Shown piece by piece: positions 1 to 6,018 of a DNA stretch of 6,018 nt. Both the position numbers and the translations under genes were made by a program. The notes under the pieces are model-generated. The model ran no database searches. It saw nothing but the letters and a program-made list of their open reading frames with translations, and had not been told where the DNA came from. Origin of the DNA: Campylobacterales bacterium (GTDB lineage: Bacteria; Campylobacterota; Campylobacteria; Campylobacterales; Arcobacteraceae). Every line of letters begins with the position of its first letter. Position 1 is the first letter of the stretch. Location of the stretch: contig JAIELU010000236.1 of the NCBI GenBank assembly GCA_019752775.1, positions 1-6,018 of the forward strand, in the 5' to 3' direction.

Positions 1-3000
1 ATGATAATTTTATCAGCATAAGCTTTTGCAACTCCAGCAGCAATCGTTCCAACACCAATTGATGAAACTAATTTAACTGTAATTTTAGCCAATGGATTGA
101 TTTGTTTTAAATCAAAAATTAACTGTGCTAAATCTTCAATTGAATAAATATCATGATGTGGTGGTGGTGAAATAAGTGTAACACCTGCAACTGTATGTCT
201 AAGTGTTGCAATTAAAGGCGTAACTTTGTGACCTGGTAATTGTCCACCTTCACCTGGTTTTGCCCCTTGTGCTACTTTTATTTGTAACTCTTCAGCACTT
301 CTTAAATATGCTGGCGTTACACCAAATCTTCCAGATGCAACTTGTTTGATTTTAGAATTTTTGATAGTTCCAAATCTTTTTGAATCTTCTCCACCCTCAC
401 CTGAATTACTCATACCACCAATTGTATTCATAGCAGTTGCCATTGCTTCATGAGCTTCTGGTGAAATTGAACCCAATGACATAGCAGCAGTTGAGAATCT
501 TTTGAAAATATCTTCTTTAGTTTCAACATTAATTACATCAATTGCAGTTCTATCTGAATTAAATTCAAAGAAATCTCTAATAAACTTTTTATCTCTATTA
601 TTTACTAAATCTCTTAAACCTTCAAAATCTGTAATATCTTCTTTTTTTGCAGCTTTTTTATTATGCATAGCTTTTGTAGTTGCTGGTCCATAATCGTGGT
701 ATTCTCCACCATTATTATATTTGTAAAAACCACCTAAATCTAATGGGAAAACTGTATTTTCTTCTTTAAATGCATTATGATGAGATTTATTTATTTTTTC
801 TTCAATATCAGCATATGATAATCCACATAAATCACTATGAGCGCCTGTAAAACAGTCATTATTAATTTCATCACTTAAACCAATAATATCAAATAAACCA
901 GAATTTCTATACGATGCGATTGTACAAATTCCCATTTTTGACATAATTTTTAATAATCCAGCATTTACAGATTTTTGTGTATTTTTTAAATATTTTTGCA
1001 TTTCATATTTAGTTGGTTTTTCCCTTTGGAAAAATGCAACTGTTGAGGCATACATCATATATGGGTAAATTGCCGTACATCCAAATGCAACTAAAACAGC
1101 AGCCATATGTGGGTCATAAACTTCACCCGTAATTGCCACTATTGAAACATTATGTTTAATTTCTTCTTTTAATAATCTTTGATTAATATATCCAACAGCC
1201 ATTACAGCAGGTATTACTTTTTCATTTTCATTAAGTGTTCTATCATCTAAAAGAACAACTGATACACCATCATGTTTAACTGCTTTTATCACATAAGAAG
1301 CTAATTGGTCTAACGCTGCTTTTAAATTTGTTTTAAATGTTGTTGCAAATACTCTATTTTTGTAATATTCATCATATCTTGGTGATTTTTCATCTCCAAA
1401 AGAGTATAAAACATCATATTTTTCTTTCATTAAAATAGGACTTGTTACTTTTAATCTTCTTGCATATTCAGGTTTTTCATCTAATACATTATGTACTTTC
1501 CCAAATCCTGTTTCTAAAGACATAACTACTTTTTCCCTATATGGGTCAATTGGGGGATTTGTAACTTGTGCAAATTTTTGTCTAAATAAATCTGTAAAAT
1601 TTCTATTTACTTGAGAAAAACAGGCTAATGGAGTATCATCTCCCATAGAACCAACTGGTTCTTTTCCTTCTTTTGCCATTGGTTCAATAACTTGATCTAA
1701 TACTTCATAAGTAATATTAAAGAATTTTTGTTTTTTCTCTAAATTTTCAATTTTATAATCTTTTACATTTAAAAAAGTATCTTCAATATACTCTTGAATA
1801 TAATCCATATCATCATTTAACCATTTAGAATAATGTTGAGACGATTTTAAATAATTGTTAATATCATCTTCTTTTAAGATTTTCCCATGCTTTAAATCAA
1901 GGGCAATCATTTGACCTGATTGTAATCTTCCTCTTTCTAAAATATTGTCATCTTCAATATTTAATGTTCCATATTCAGATGTAATATATAATTTATCATC
2001 TTTTGTAATAATATATTTTGATGGTCTTAATCCATTTCTATCAATTAAACAACCAATATGTCTTCCATCTGTTAATGAAACAGCAGCAGGTCCATCCCAT
2101 GCTTCCATTGCAGTTGCAGTATATTCATAAAAAGCTCTTAAATTAGAATCCATATGAGGAGCATTTTGCCAAGGTGCAGGGATTAAACTTCTTGCAGCTT
2201 TAAAGAAATCTACACCATTTGCTAATAAAAATTCAAACATATTATCTAAAGATGTAGAATCAGAACCAATTGGTTGTAAAATTGGTAATAATCTTTTCAT
2301 TTCAGCTTCTGAAAAAATCTCTGATTTTAATTGTTCTGATTTTACTTCAACATTAAATCTATTTGCTTCAACAGAGTTTATCTCACCATTATGTGCAATT
2401 GCTCTAAAAGGTTGTGCTAATCTCCATAAAGGAAGTGTATTTGTTGAAAATCTTTGGTGAAATAATGAGAATGATATTTTAAAATCTTCATCTCTTAAAT
2501 CTACATAAAAAGTCTTAATATGCGTAGGCATAATAAGCCCTTTATATGATAAAACTTTTGATGAAAAGCTTGGAATATAAAAGTCTTTATCATGTATTAA
2601 TTTGTGTTCACACTCTTTTCGTGTTAAATAAATCATTGCATCAAATCTTTTTGATGACATTAATGTATTAGGAACAACAAATACTTGTATTATTTGAGGT
2701 AAATTTTCTAAAGCTTGTTGTCCTAAAGCACTTATATCAACAGGAACTGTTCTTACAAACACTACTTTTAAATCATTTGTTTCACAGTATTCTGTAAAAA
2801 CATCAATATGTTTTAAATCTTTTGTAAAAATCATAGCAACAGCATATGTTTCTGGTAAATCTATACCTTTTTGTTTAGCCATTTTTCGCATAAAAGAGTC
2901 TGGCATTGATAACAATAACCCTGAACCATCTCCCGTTTTTCCATCAGCTGCTACTGCACCTCTATGCATCATTCTTTCAAGTGAAGTTATTGCATCTTCT

Positions 3001-3095
3001 AAATTTTTATGACTCGGTCGGTTTTTCATGTCTGCGACTAAACCAAACCCGCAATTATCTTTAAAAGAAGTTAGTAAGTCTAAATTGCACCCCAT
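1..3095 (-). CDS. gltB: Glutamate synthase large (alpha) subunit, partial, C-terminus beyond left edge
   Basis: Transfers the amide nitrogen of glutamine to 2-oxoglutarate, giving two glutamates. It works in the cytoplasm with the NADPH-oxidising GltD subunit. The reading frame is unbroken for 1031 codons. The N-terminal class II glutamine amidotransferase domain spans roughly residues 15-400. It has the nucleophile Cys15 in NCGFG, HRGA at 44-47, RFSTNT at 215-220, HNGEIN at 235-240, GSDSTSLDN at 277-285 and DRNGLRPSKY at 352-361. A central linking domain follows. The FMN-binding synthase domain starts near 860, with SLGSISPEAHE at 873-883, SNSGEGGED at 896-904, KPGEGGQLPGHK around 946-957 and SPPPHHDIYS at 976-985. 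The family is usually about 1480-1510 residues, so roughly 450 are missing to the left, including the 3Fe-4S cysteines and the beta-helix. The leader before Cys15 is only 14 residues, shorter than the roughly 40-residue propeptide of E. coli. Start 3095 was preferred over the ATG immediately upstream at 3098 on spacing from the ribosome binding site. gltD is expected nearby, off the window. Confidence 0.97.
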   Translation of the reverse strand, partial: MGCNLDLLTSFKDNCGFGLVADMKNRPSHKNLEDAITSLERMMHRGAVAADGKTGDGSGLLLSMPDSFMRKMAKQKGIDLPETYAVAMIFTKDLKHIDVFTEYCETNDLKVVFVRTVPVDISALGQQALENLPQIIQVFVVPNTLMSSKRFDAMIYLTRKECEHKLIHDKDFYIPSFSSKVLSYKGLIMPTHIKTFYVDLRDEDFKISFSLFHQRFSTNTLPLWRLAQPFRAIAHNGEINSVEANRFNVEVKSEQLKSEIFSEAEMKRLLPILQPIGSDSTSLDNMFEFLLANGVDFFKAARSLIPAPWQNAPHMDSNLRAFYEYTATAMEAWDGPAAVSLTDGRHIGCLIDRNGLRPSKYIITKDDKLYITSEYGTLNIEDDNILERGRLQSGQMIALDLKHGKILKEDDINNYLKSSQHYSKWLNDDMDYIQEYIEDTFLNVKDYKIENLEKKQKFFNITYEVLDQVIEPMAKEGKEPVGSMGDDTPLACFSQVNRNFTDLFRQKFAQVTNPPIDPYREKVVMSLETGFGKVHNVLDEKPEYARRLKVTSPILMKEKYDVLYSFGDEKSPRYDEYYKNRVFATTFKTNLKAALDQLASYVIKAVKHDGVSVVLLDDRTLNENEKVIPAVMAVGYINQRLLKEEIKHNVSIVAITGEVYDPHMAAVLVAFGCTAIYPYMMYASTVAFFQREKPTKYEMQKYLKNTQKSVNAGLLKIMSKMGICTIASYRNSGLFDIIGLSDEINNDCFTGAHSDLCGLSYADIEEKINKSHHNAFKEENTVFPLDLGGFYKYNNGGEYHDYGPATTKAMHNKKAAKKEDITDFEGLRDLVNNRDKKFIRDFFEFNSDRTAIDVINVETKEDIFKRFSTAAMSLGSISPEAHEAMATAMNTIGGMSNSGEGGEDSKRFGTIKNSKIKQVASGRFGVTPAYLRSAEELQIKVAQGAKPGEGGQLPGHKVTPLIATLRHTVAGVTLISPPPHHDIYSIEDLAQLIFDLKQINPLAKITVKLVSSIGVGTIAAGVAKAYADKII

Positions 3096-3100
3096 CATTT

Positions 3101-3106
3101 TCCTTT
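3101..3106 (-). promoter_or_regulatory. Ribosome binding site of gltB, followed by two tandem ATG codons
   Basis: On the minus strand AAAGGA lies just before two consecutive in-frame ATG codons (first base 3098 and first base 3095). The gap from GGA is 2 nt to the first ATG and 5 nt to the second. The second is nearer the normal spacing, so it was chosen. The choice changes the protein by a single Met ahead of MGCNLD and does not affect the catalytic domain. Confidence 0.7.
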
Positions 3107-3207
3107 ATATTAATCTTTATATTCCGTAATAAAATTGAATTGTAATATACTGCAAATTAGTTTAAATGAAGTTAATTACGCAGAATATTGAATCTTTACG
3201 ATTACTC

Positions 3208-3213
3208 ATTATA
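3208..3213 (-). promoter_or_regulatory. Candidate -10 element for gltB
   Basis: On the minus strand the sequence CTTTTTTTCGTAG-TATAAT carries a perfect -10 hexamer preceded by a T-rich tract and no recognisable -35. This is the pattern known for the housekeeping sigma factor of Campylobacter and Helicobacter. Transcription would begin near 3201, leaving a 5' leader of about 100 nt before gltB. A weaker alternative, TATATT at 3144-3149 on the minus strand, would give a shorter leader. The call rests on motif reading only. Confidence 0.5.
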
Positions 3214-3241
3214 CTACGAAAAAAAGATTTAATTTATATCA

Positions 3242-3264
3242 TTCTGTATAATTTTTATACAGAA
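3242..3264. promoter_or_regulatory. Perfect inverted repeat, candidate operator between gltB and dctP
   Basis: TTCTGTATAA, a 3-nt TTT spacer, then TTATACAGAA: 10-bp arms with no mismatch. A partial extra copy of the right arm (TTTTATACA) recurs at 3271-3279, 18 bp after its copy at 3253-3261. A short-spaced dyad in a divergent promoter region is typical of a dimeric helix-turn-helix regulator site. The centre, near 3253, lies about 50 bp upstream of the predicted gltB start point and about 115 bp upstream of the predicted dctP start point. It is too AT-rich and too far from a gene end to be a terminator. I cannot name the regulator. Confidence 0.55.
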
Positions 3265-3330
3265 GATAACTTTTATACAAAAAAATCATTTATGATAAAA
3301 AATCTACAATTATAAAGTTACCTATCTTTG

Positions 3331-3349
3331 TTACATAATAATTACATAA
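3331..3349 (+). promoter_or_regulatory. Tandem 8-bp direct repeats upstream of dctP, candidate response-regulator site
   Basis: TTACATAA occurs at 3331-3338 and again at 3342-3349, a period of 11 bp (one helical turn). A degenerate copy, TTACCTAT, sits at 3318-3325. The second repeat ends 8 nt before the candidate dctP -10 at 3358, filling the place of the missing -35. Head-to-tail half-sites with 11-bp period at this position are the arrangement known for OmpR/PhoB-type response regulators acting as activators. Which regulator binds, if any, is not visible here, since no regulator gene lies in the window. Confidence 0.45.
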
Positions 3350-3357
3350 CTTTTAAC

Positions 3358-3363
3358 TATAAT
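3358..3363 (+). promoter_or_regulatory. Candidate -10 element for the dctPQM operon
   Basis: TATAAT preceded by CTTTTAAC and without a good -35 hexamer at 16-18 bp. Transcription would begin near 3370, giving a leader of about 25 nt that contains the strong AAGGAG ribosome binding site at 3379-3384. The lack of a -35 together with the direct repeats immediately upstream suggests an activator-dependent promoter. Confidence 0.5.
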
Positions 3364-3394
3364 TTTTTATATCAATTTAAGGAGAGAAAAAGAT

Positions 3395-4387
3395 ATGAAA
3401 AAATTAGTTATAGGAACAATTACAGCTGCAATGATTGCAACATCAGGAATGGCAGCAGATTATATAATGAAAGTAAGTCATGTTGTAAGTGCTAGTACAC
3501 CAAAAGGAAAAGCTGCTGATTTTCTTGAAAAAAGAATTGAAGAGTTAACAGGTGGAAAAATTGATGTTCAAGTATTCCCAAATTCACAATTATATGGTGA
3601 TGGTGAAGAAATAAAAGCACTTGCTATGAATAATGTTCAATTAATTATGCCAAGTTTATCAAAGTTTACAAGTATTGCACCACAAATGCAACTTTTTGAT
3701 TTACCTTTTATTTTTAGAGATAAAGACCATCTTTATAAAGTTATGGACGGAGAAGTTGGAAAAATCTTAAAATCAAAAGTTGATGAAAAAAAACAAATGT
3801 TAGCAATGGATTATTGGGATGCTGGATTTAAAGATCTTTCAAGTAACAAAAAACCTTTAATTTTACCAGAAGATGCTAATGGTATGAAATTTAGAATCCA
3901 AAGTTCAAAAGTTTTAGAAGCACAATTTAAATCTATTGGTGGAAATCCTCAAGTATTACCATTTTCAGAAGTATATTCAGCTCTACAACAAGGTGTAGTT
4001 GATGGAACTGAAAATCCATTATCAAACTTTTATACAAAAAAATTCCACGAAGTTCAATCTAGTCTTACTAGGACAGAACACGGTTATTTAGGTTATTTAG
4101 TAGTTATGAATGAGCAATTCTGGAATAAACTTCCAAAAAATCTTCAAGATAATATTTCTCAAGCAATGAAAGAAGCTACAGCTCTTGAAAGAGAAGAGTC
4201 AGCAATTGAAGATGCAAAAATAATGGAAGAGTTAAAAACTTATGCGAAAAATACAAATAAGCTTCAAATTATAAACTTAACACCTGAACAAAAACAACAA
4301 TGGAGAAAAGCAATGTCTGCTGTTTATCCTCAGTTTTATGATGTAATTGGTGAAGATTTAATTAAAAAAACTATTGACACAAAATAA
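3395..4387 (+). CDS. dctP: TRAP transporter periplasmic C4-dicarboxylate binding protein DctP
   Basis: Periplasmic solute-binding subunit of a tripartite ATP-independent transporter; it captures a dicarboxylate (succinate, malate and fumarate are the family's classic ligands) and hands it to DctQM. The 330-residue length is normal for the family. Residues 1-20 form a Sec signal peptide: a KK start, a hydrophobic core and probable cleavage after SGMA. The mature protein begins with the fold's first strand (MKVSHVVSASTPKGKAA, 25-41). FPNSQLYGDGEE (61-72) and FDLPFIFRD (101-109) follow. MKFRIQSSKVLEA (164-176) contains Arg167, the conserved residue that salt-bridges the ligand carboxylate. Then come PFSEVYSALQQGVVDGTENP (189-208) and HGYLGY (229-234). 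From memory these blocks resemble Rhodobacter capsulatus DctP closely, which favours C4-dicarboxylates over sialic acid or ectoine. The start has AAGGAG 10 nt upstream. It is the first gene of the operon, and dctQ starts 12 nt after its stop. Confidence 0.95.
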   Translation: MKKLVIGTITAAMIATSGMAADYIMKVSHVVSASTPKGKAADFLEKRIEELTGGKIDVQVFPNSQLYGDGEEIKALAMNNVQLIMPSLSKFTSIAPQMQLFDLPFIFRDKDHLYKVMDGEVGKILKSKVDEKKQMLAMDYWDAGFKDLSSNKKPLILPEDANGMKFRIQSSKVLEAQFKSIGGNPQVLPFSEVYSALQQGVVDGTENPLSNFYTKKFHEVQSSLTRTEHGYLGYLVVMNEQFWNKLPKNLQDNISQAMKEATALEREESAIEDAKIMEELKTYAKNTNKLQIINLTPEQKQQWRKAMSAVYPQFYDVIGEDLIKKTIDTK

Positions 4388-4399
4388 TAAAGAAATAGA

Positions 4400-4954
4400 A
4401 TGAAAAGATTTTTTGAAATTATCGATTTAATTGTTGGTACAATTAACCAAACTATGGCAGTCTTTGGACTGTCAGTTGGTGTTTTACTAGCATTTATGAA
4501 TGTTATATTAAGATATGTTTTTGATATGAGTCTTACATGGGCTGCTGAACTTACAAACTATCTTTTTATTTGGTCTGCACTTTTTGGTGCTGCATATGGA
4601 TTTAAACAAGGGGCTCATATTTCTGTATCTTTATTTATAGAAAAATTTCCACCACAAATTACCAAGTTTTTTTTAGTTTTTGCAAATTCTATTTCAATTG
4701 CATATCTTGGATTAATGTCATATTTGGGATACAATCTCATCTTTTTATTAAAAGATTTTGGTGAAGATAGTGTTGATTTAGGAATTCCTATGTGGATTCC
4801 ACATCTAGTTCTTCCTATTGCCTTTGGATTAGCAGCATATAGATGTGCTGAAAAATTAGTTGCACTTTATAAAACTGATTCTAACGAAATTAAGCTTTTT
4901 AGTGAACATGAAGCTGTAATACATGAAGTAACTTCACAAAAAGGAGGAAAATAA
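4400..4954 (+). CDS. dctQ: TRAP transporter small membrane subunit DctQ
   Basis: Small inner-membrane subunit that pairs with DctM and helps dock the loaded binding protein. The 184 residues contain four hydrophobic segments at about 15-37, 50-68, 86-113 and 131-152, the standard DctQ topology. The conserved block from VILRYVFDMSLTWAAELTNY (35-54) through LFIWSALFGAAYGFKQGAH to about 75 is the family signature, with Glu50 after the tryptophan and the short amphipathic linker to the next helix. The C-terminal tail (about 153-184) is polar and cytoplasmic. The start has only a poor purine-rich stretch (AAAGAAATAGA) before it and lies 12 nt after the dctP stop, so its translation may depend on coupling to dctP. 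Its last codons double as the dctM ribosome binding site. Confidence 0.94.
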   Translation: MKRFFEIIDLIVGTINQTMAVFGLSVGVLLAFMNVILRYVFDMSLTWAAELTNYLFIWSALFGAAYGFKQGAHISVSLFIEKFPPQITKFFLVFANSISIAYLGLMSYLGYNLIFLLKDFGEDSVDLGIPMWIPHLVLPIAFGLAAYRCAEKLVALYKTDSNEIKLFSEHEAVIHEVTSQKGGK

Positions 4955-4955
4955 T

Positions 4956-6018
4956 ATGGTTATTGCTACTTTATTTATTTTACTTTTTGCTTTAATGTTT
5001 GTAGGGGTTCCGGTTGCTGTTGCATTGGGTGCTACAACATTGATTACATCATTCTTTTTTACAGATTTTGATTTAATGGGAATTCCATCTACTGTTTTTG
5101 ATGGATTAAATAAGTATACACTTATGGCAATTCCTATGTTTATTCTAGCTGGTTCTTTATTATCAAGAGGTTCTTCAGCTGGTAGAATAATAGAATTTGC
5201 AAAAACTTTAGTTGGACATCTTCCAGGTGGACTTCCAATTGCAGCAATTTTAGCATCTATAATTTTTGCAGCTGTTAGTGGGAGTTCTCCAGCAACAGTT
5301 GCGGCAATTGGTTCTGTTATGTATGCAGCAATTAAACAAGCAGGATATAATGAACAATTTGCCATTGGTACGATTGCAACATCAGGAAGTTTAGGTATTT
5401 TAATTCCTCCTTCAATTGTATTTATTGTGTATGGGGTAACTGCTGACCAATCTATTGGAAAACTTTTTATGGCAGGGGTAATACCTGGTCTTATGATTGG
5501 TGCAATTATGATGGTTGCTACTTATATCCTAGCAAAAAGAAGTGGTTTTAAAGGTGGGGCAAGAGCAACTTTTAAAGAGCAATTTATAGCTTTTAAAAAT
5601 TCTTTTTGGGCATTATTAATTATTGTAATTGTAATTGGTGGAATTTACGGAGGTATTTTTACTCCAACTGAAGCCGGTGCATTTAGTGTTATGTACGCAT
5701 TTTTTGTTTCATTCTTTATTTATAAAGACACGAAATATAAAGATTTATATAAAATCATTTTAGACTCAGCACAAACAAGCTCAATGATTTTCTTTATCAT
5801 TGCAAATGCTATACTTTTTGCTCACTTTTTAACAGATGAACAAATTCCTCAACATATTACTCAAATGATTATTGAGGCAAATGTTGGACCGTTGATGTTC
5901 TTATTAATTGTAAATATTTTACTTTTCTCTAAAACAATGTCACTTTCAAACCAAGATCCAAAAACTTTTTGGATCCGGATCAGCAGAGAACGTACTCGGA
6001 TCCGCATCATTGTTGTGG
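4956..6018 (+). CDS. dctM: TRAP transporter large membrane subunit DctM, native to about residue 324, C-terminus missing
   Basis: Large inner-membrane subunit that forms the ion-coupled transport path. It starts 1 nt after the dctQ stop, and AAGGAGG at 4941-4947, inside the dctQ end, is 8 nt upstream. Recognisable family blocks are GVPVAVALG (17-25), LMAIPMFILAGSLLSRG (56-72), AAVSGSSPATVAAIGSVM (105-122), GSLGILIPPSIVFIVYGV (144-161), GIFTPTEAGAFSVMYA (233-248) and GPLMFLLIVNILL (311-323). Many hydrophobic helices run throughout. The family is about 425-430 residues. Here the expected continuation (a GNFMEPS-like motif and the last helices) is absent: after about residue 324 (nt 5927) the frame reads polar, Arg-rich sequence unlike any DctM. 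The frame stays open to the edge at 354 codons, so no stop is seen. Either the gene is interrupted here or the contig is misjoined; residues 325-354 should not be taken as DctM. Confidence 0.9.
   Translation, partial: MVIATLFILLFALMFVGVPVAVALGATTLITSFFFTDFDLMGIPSTVFDGLNKYTLMAIPMFILAGSLLSRGSSAGRIIEFAKTLVGHLPGGLPIAAILASIIFAAVSGSSPATVAAIGSVMYAAIKQAGYNEQFAIGTIATSGSLGILIPPSIVFIVYGVTADQSIGKLFMAGVIPGLMIGAIMMVATYILAKRSGFKGGARATFKEQFIAFKNSFWALLIIVIVIGGIYGGIFTPTEAGAFSVMYAFFVSFFIYKDTKYKDLYKIILDSAQTSSMIFFIIANAILFAHFLTDEQIPQHITQMIIEANVGPLMFLLIVNILLFSKTMSLSNQDPKTFWIRISRERTRIRIIVV
5928..6018. other. Anomalous tail replacing the rest of dctM: probable chimeric join or foreign insertion
   Basis: From about 5928 the translation departs from DctM in the middle of a conserved region. 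The last 48 bases (5971-6018) have 26 G or C, about 54%, against a clearly AT-rich body. GATC occurs four times in 48 bases (5955, 5972, 5978, 5999), and GGATCC occurs twice (5971-5976, 5998-6003). The plus-strand reading is rich in Arg and Ile. The complementary strand reads as Asp-Pro-rich peptide (DADPS, ADPDPK), the kind of spurious translation given by simple GGATC-type repeats. No insertion-sequence end or transposase is visible. A sequencing or assembly artefact at a contig end is the simplest reading. The exact breakpoint could lie a few bases either side of 5928. Confidence 0.7.
5955..5975. repeat. Perfect inverted repeat in the anomalous tail
   Basis: GATCCAAAAA and TTTTTGGATC flank a single C, giving 10-bp arms with no mismatch. 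It is followed at once by a second palindrome, GATCCGGATC (5972-5981), sharing its last four bases, and a third, CGGATCCG, at 5997-6004. With a 1-nt loop it is not a plausible RNA terminator. It lies within the segment that does not belong to dctM. Confidence 0.75.

Noticed and set aside
502..693. Plus-strand open frame of 63 codons
   Set aside because: It is the antisense shadow of the gltB coding region. The frame has no ribosome site, and gltB is continuous across it.
1945..2130. Plus-strand open frame of 61 codons
   Set aside because: It is also antisense to gltB, inside the conserved amidotransferase domain, with no sign of independent coding.
3247..3252. TATAAT on the plus strand inside the 3242-3264 palindrome as a dctP promoter
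   Set aside because: There is no -35 or extended -10 match, and it would give a leader of about 135 nt. The TATAAT at 3358 is better placed. The hexamer is a by-product of the palindrome, though a secondary promoter is not excluded.
4934..5365. Minus-strand open frame of 143 codons
   Set aside because: It lies antisense to the start of dctM, which has clear family motifs and a strong ribosome site. The antisense product matches no family I recognise.
5955..5975. Inverted repeat with a T run as a transcription terminator
   Set aside because: The T run is inside the stem and the loop is one base. It lies in the anomalous tail, not after a gene end.
5925..6018. Insertion sequence interrupting dctM
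   Set aside because: No transposase fragment, recognisable terminal repeat or target duplication can be seen in the short stretch available, so a mobile element cannot be supported over a misassembly.
1..6018. CRISPR array, tRNA or rRNA, toxin-antitoxin, phage or novel defence system
   Set aside because: Coding is almost fully explained by gltB and dctPQM. No regularly spaced repeats or RNA gene signatures were seen on either strand.

Overview
The window looks like a short contig from an Arcobacter-like member of Campylobacterota. This rests on three things: very AT-rich DNA with strongly A/T-biased codons, protein style (short-leader glutamate synthase, Rhodobacter-type DctP), and promoters that show a TATAAT -10 behind a T-rich stretch with no clear -35. 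The genus is an inference from memory of the family, not a search result.

Layout. Positions 1-3095, minus strand: the first 1031 codons of gltB, the large subunit of NADPH-glutamate synthase, running off the left edge. I checked every codon and found no internal stop or frameshift. Positions 3096-3394: a divergent intergenic region holding promoters for both directions, a perfect 10-bp-arm palindrome and a pair of 8-bp direct repeats one helical turn apart. Positions 3395 onward, plus strand: a tightly packed tripartite (TRAP) C4-dicarboxylate transporter operon, dctP (periplasmic binding protein), dctQ (small membrane subunit) and dctM (large membrane subunit), running off the right edge.

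How the genes work together. DctP captures a dicarboxylate in the periplasm and DctQM imports it using the ion gradient. GltB, with GltD (not in the window), makes glutamate from glutamine and 2-oxoglutarate. A shared divergent regulatory region would fit co-ordination of carbon-acid uptake with nitrogen assimilation, but that link is inference.

The main anomaly is the right end. After about position 5927 the dctM reading frame stops resembling DctM, where the conserved last quarter of the protein should begin. The final 48 bases are about 54% GC and carry clustered GATC palindromes. This looks like a chimeric join or foreign insertion rather than native transporter sequence. I see no CRISPR array, RNA gene, complete mobile element or convincing new biological system. 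The regulatory elements between gltB and dctP and the anomalous tail are the parts worth a second look.
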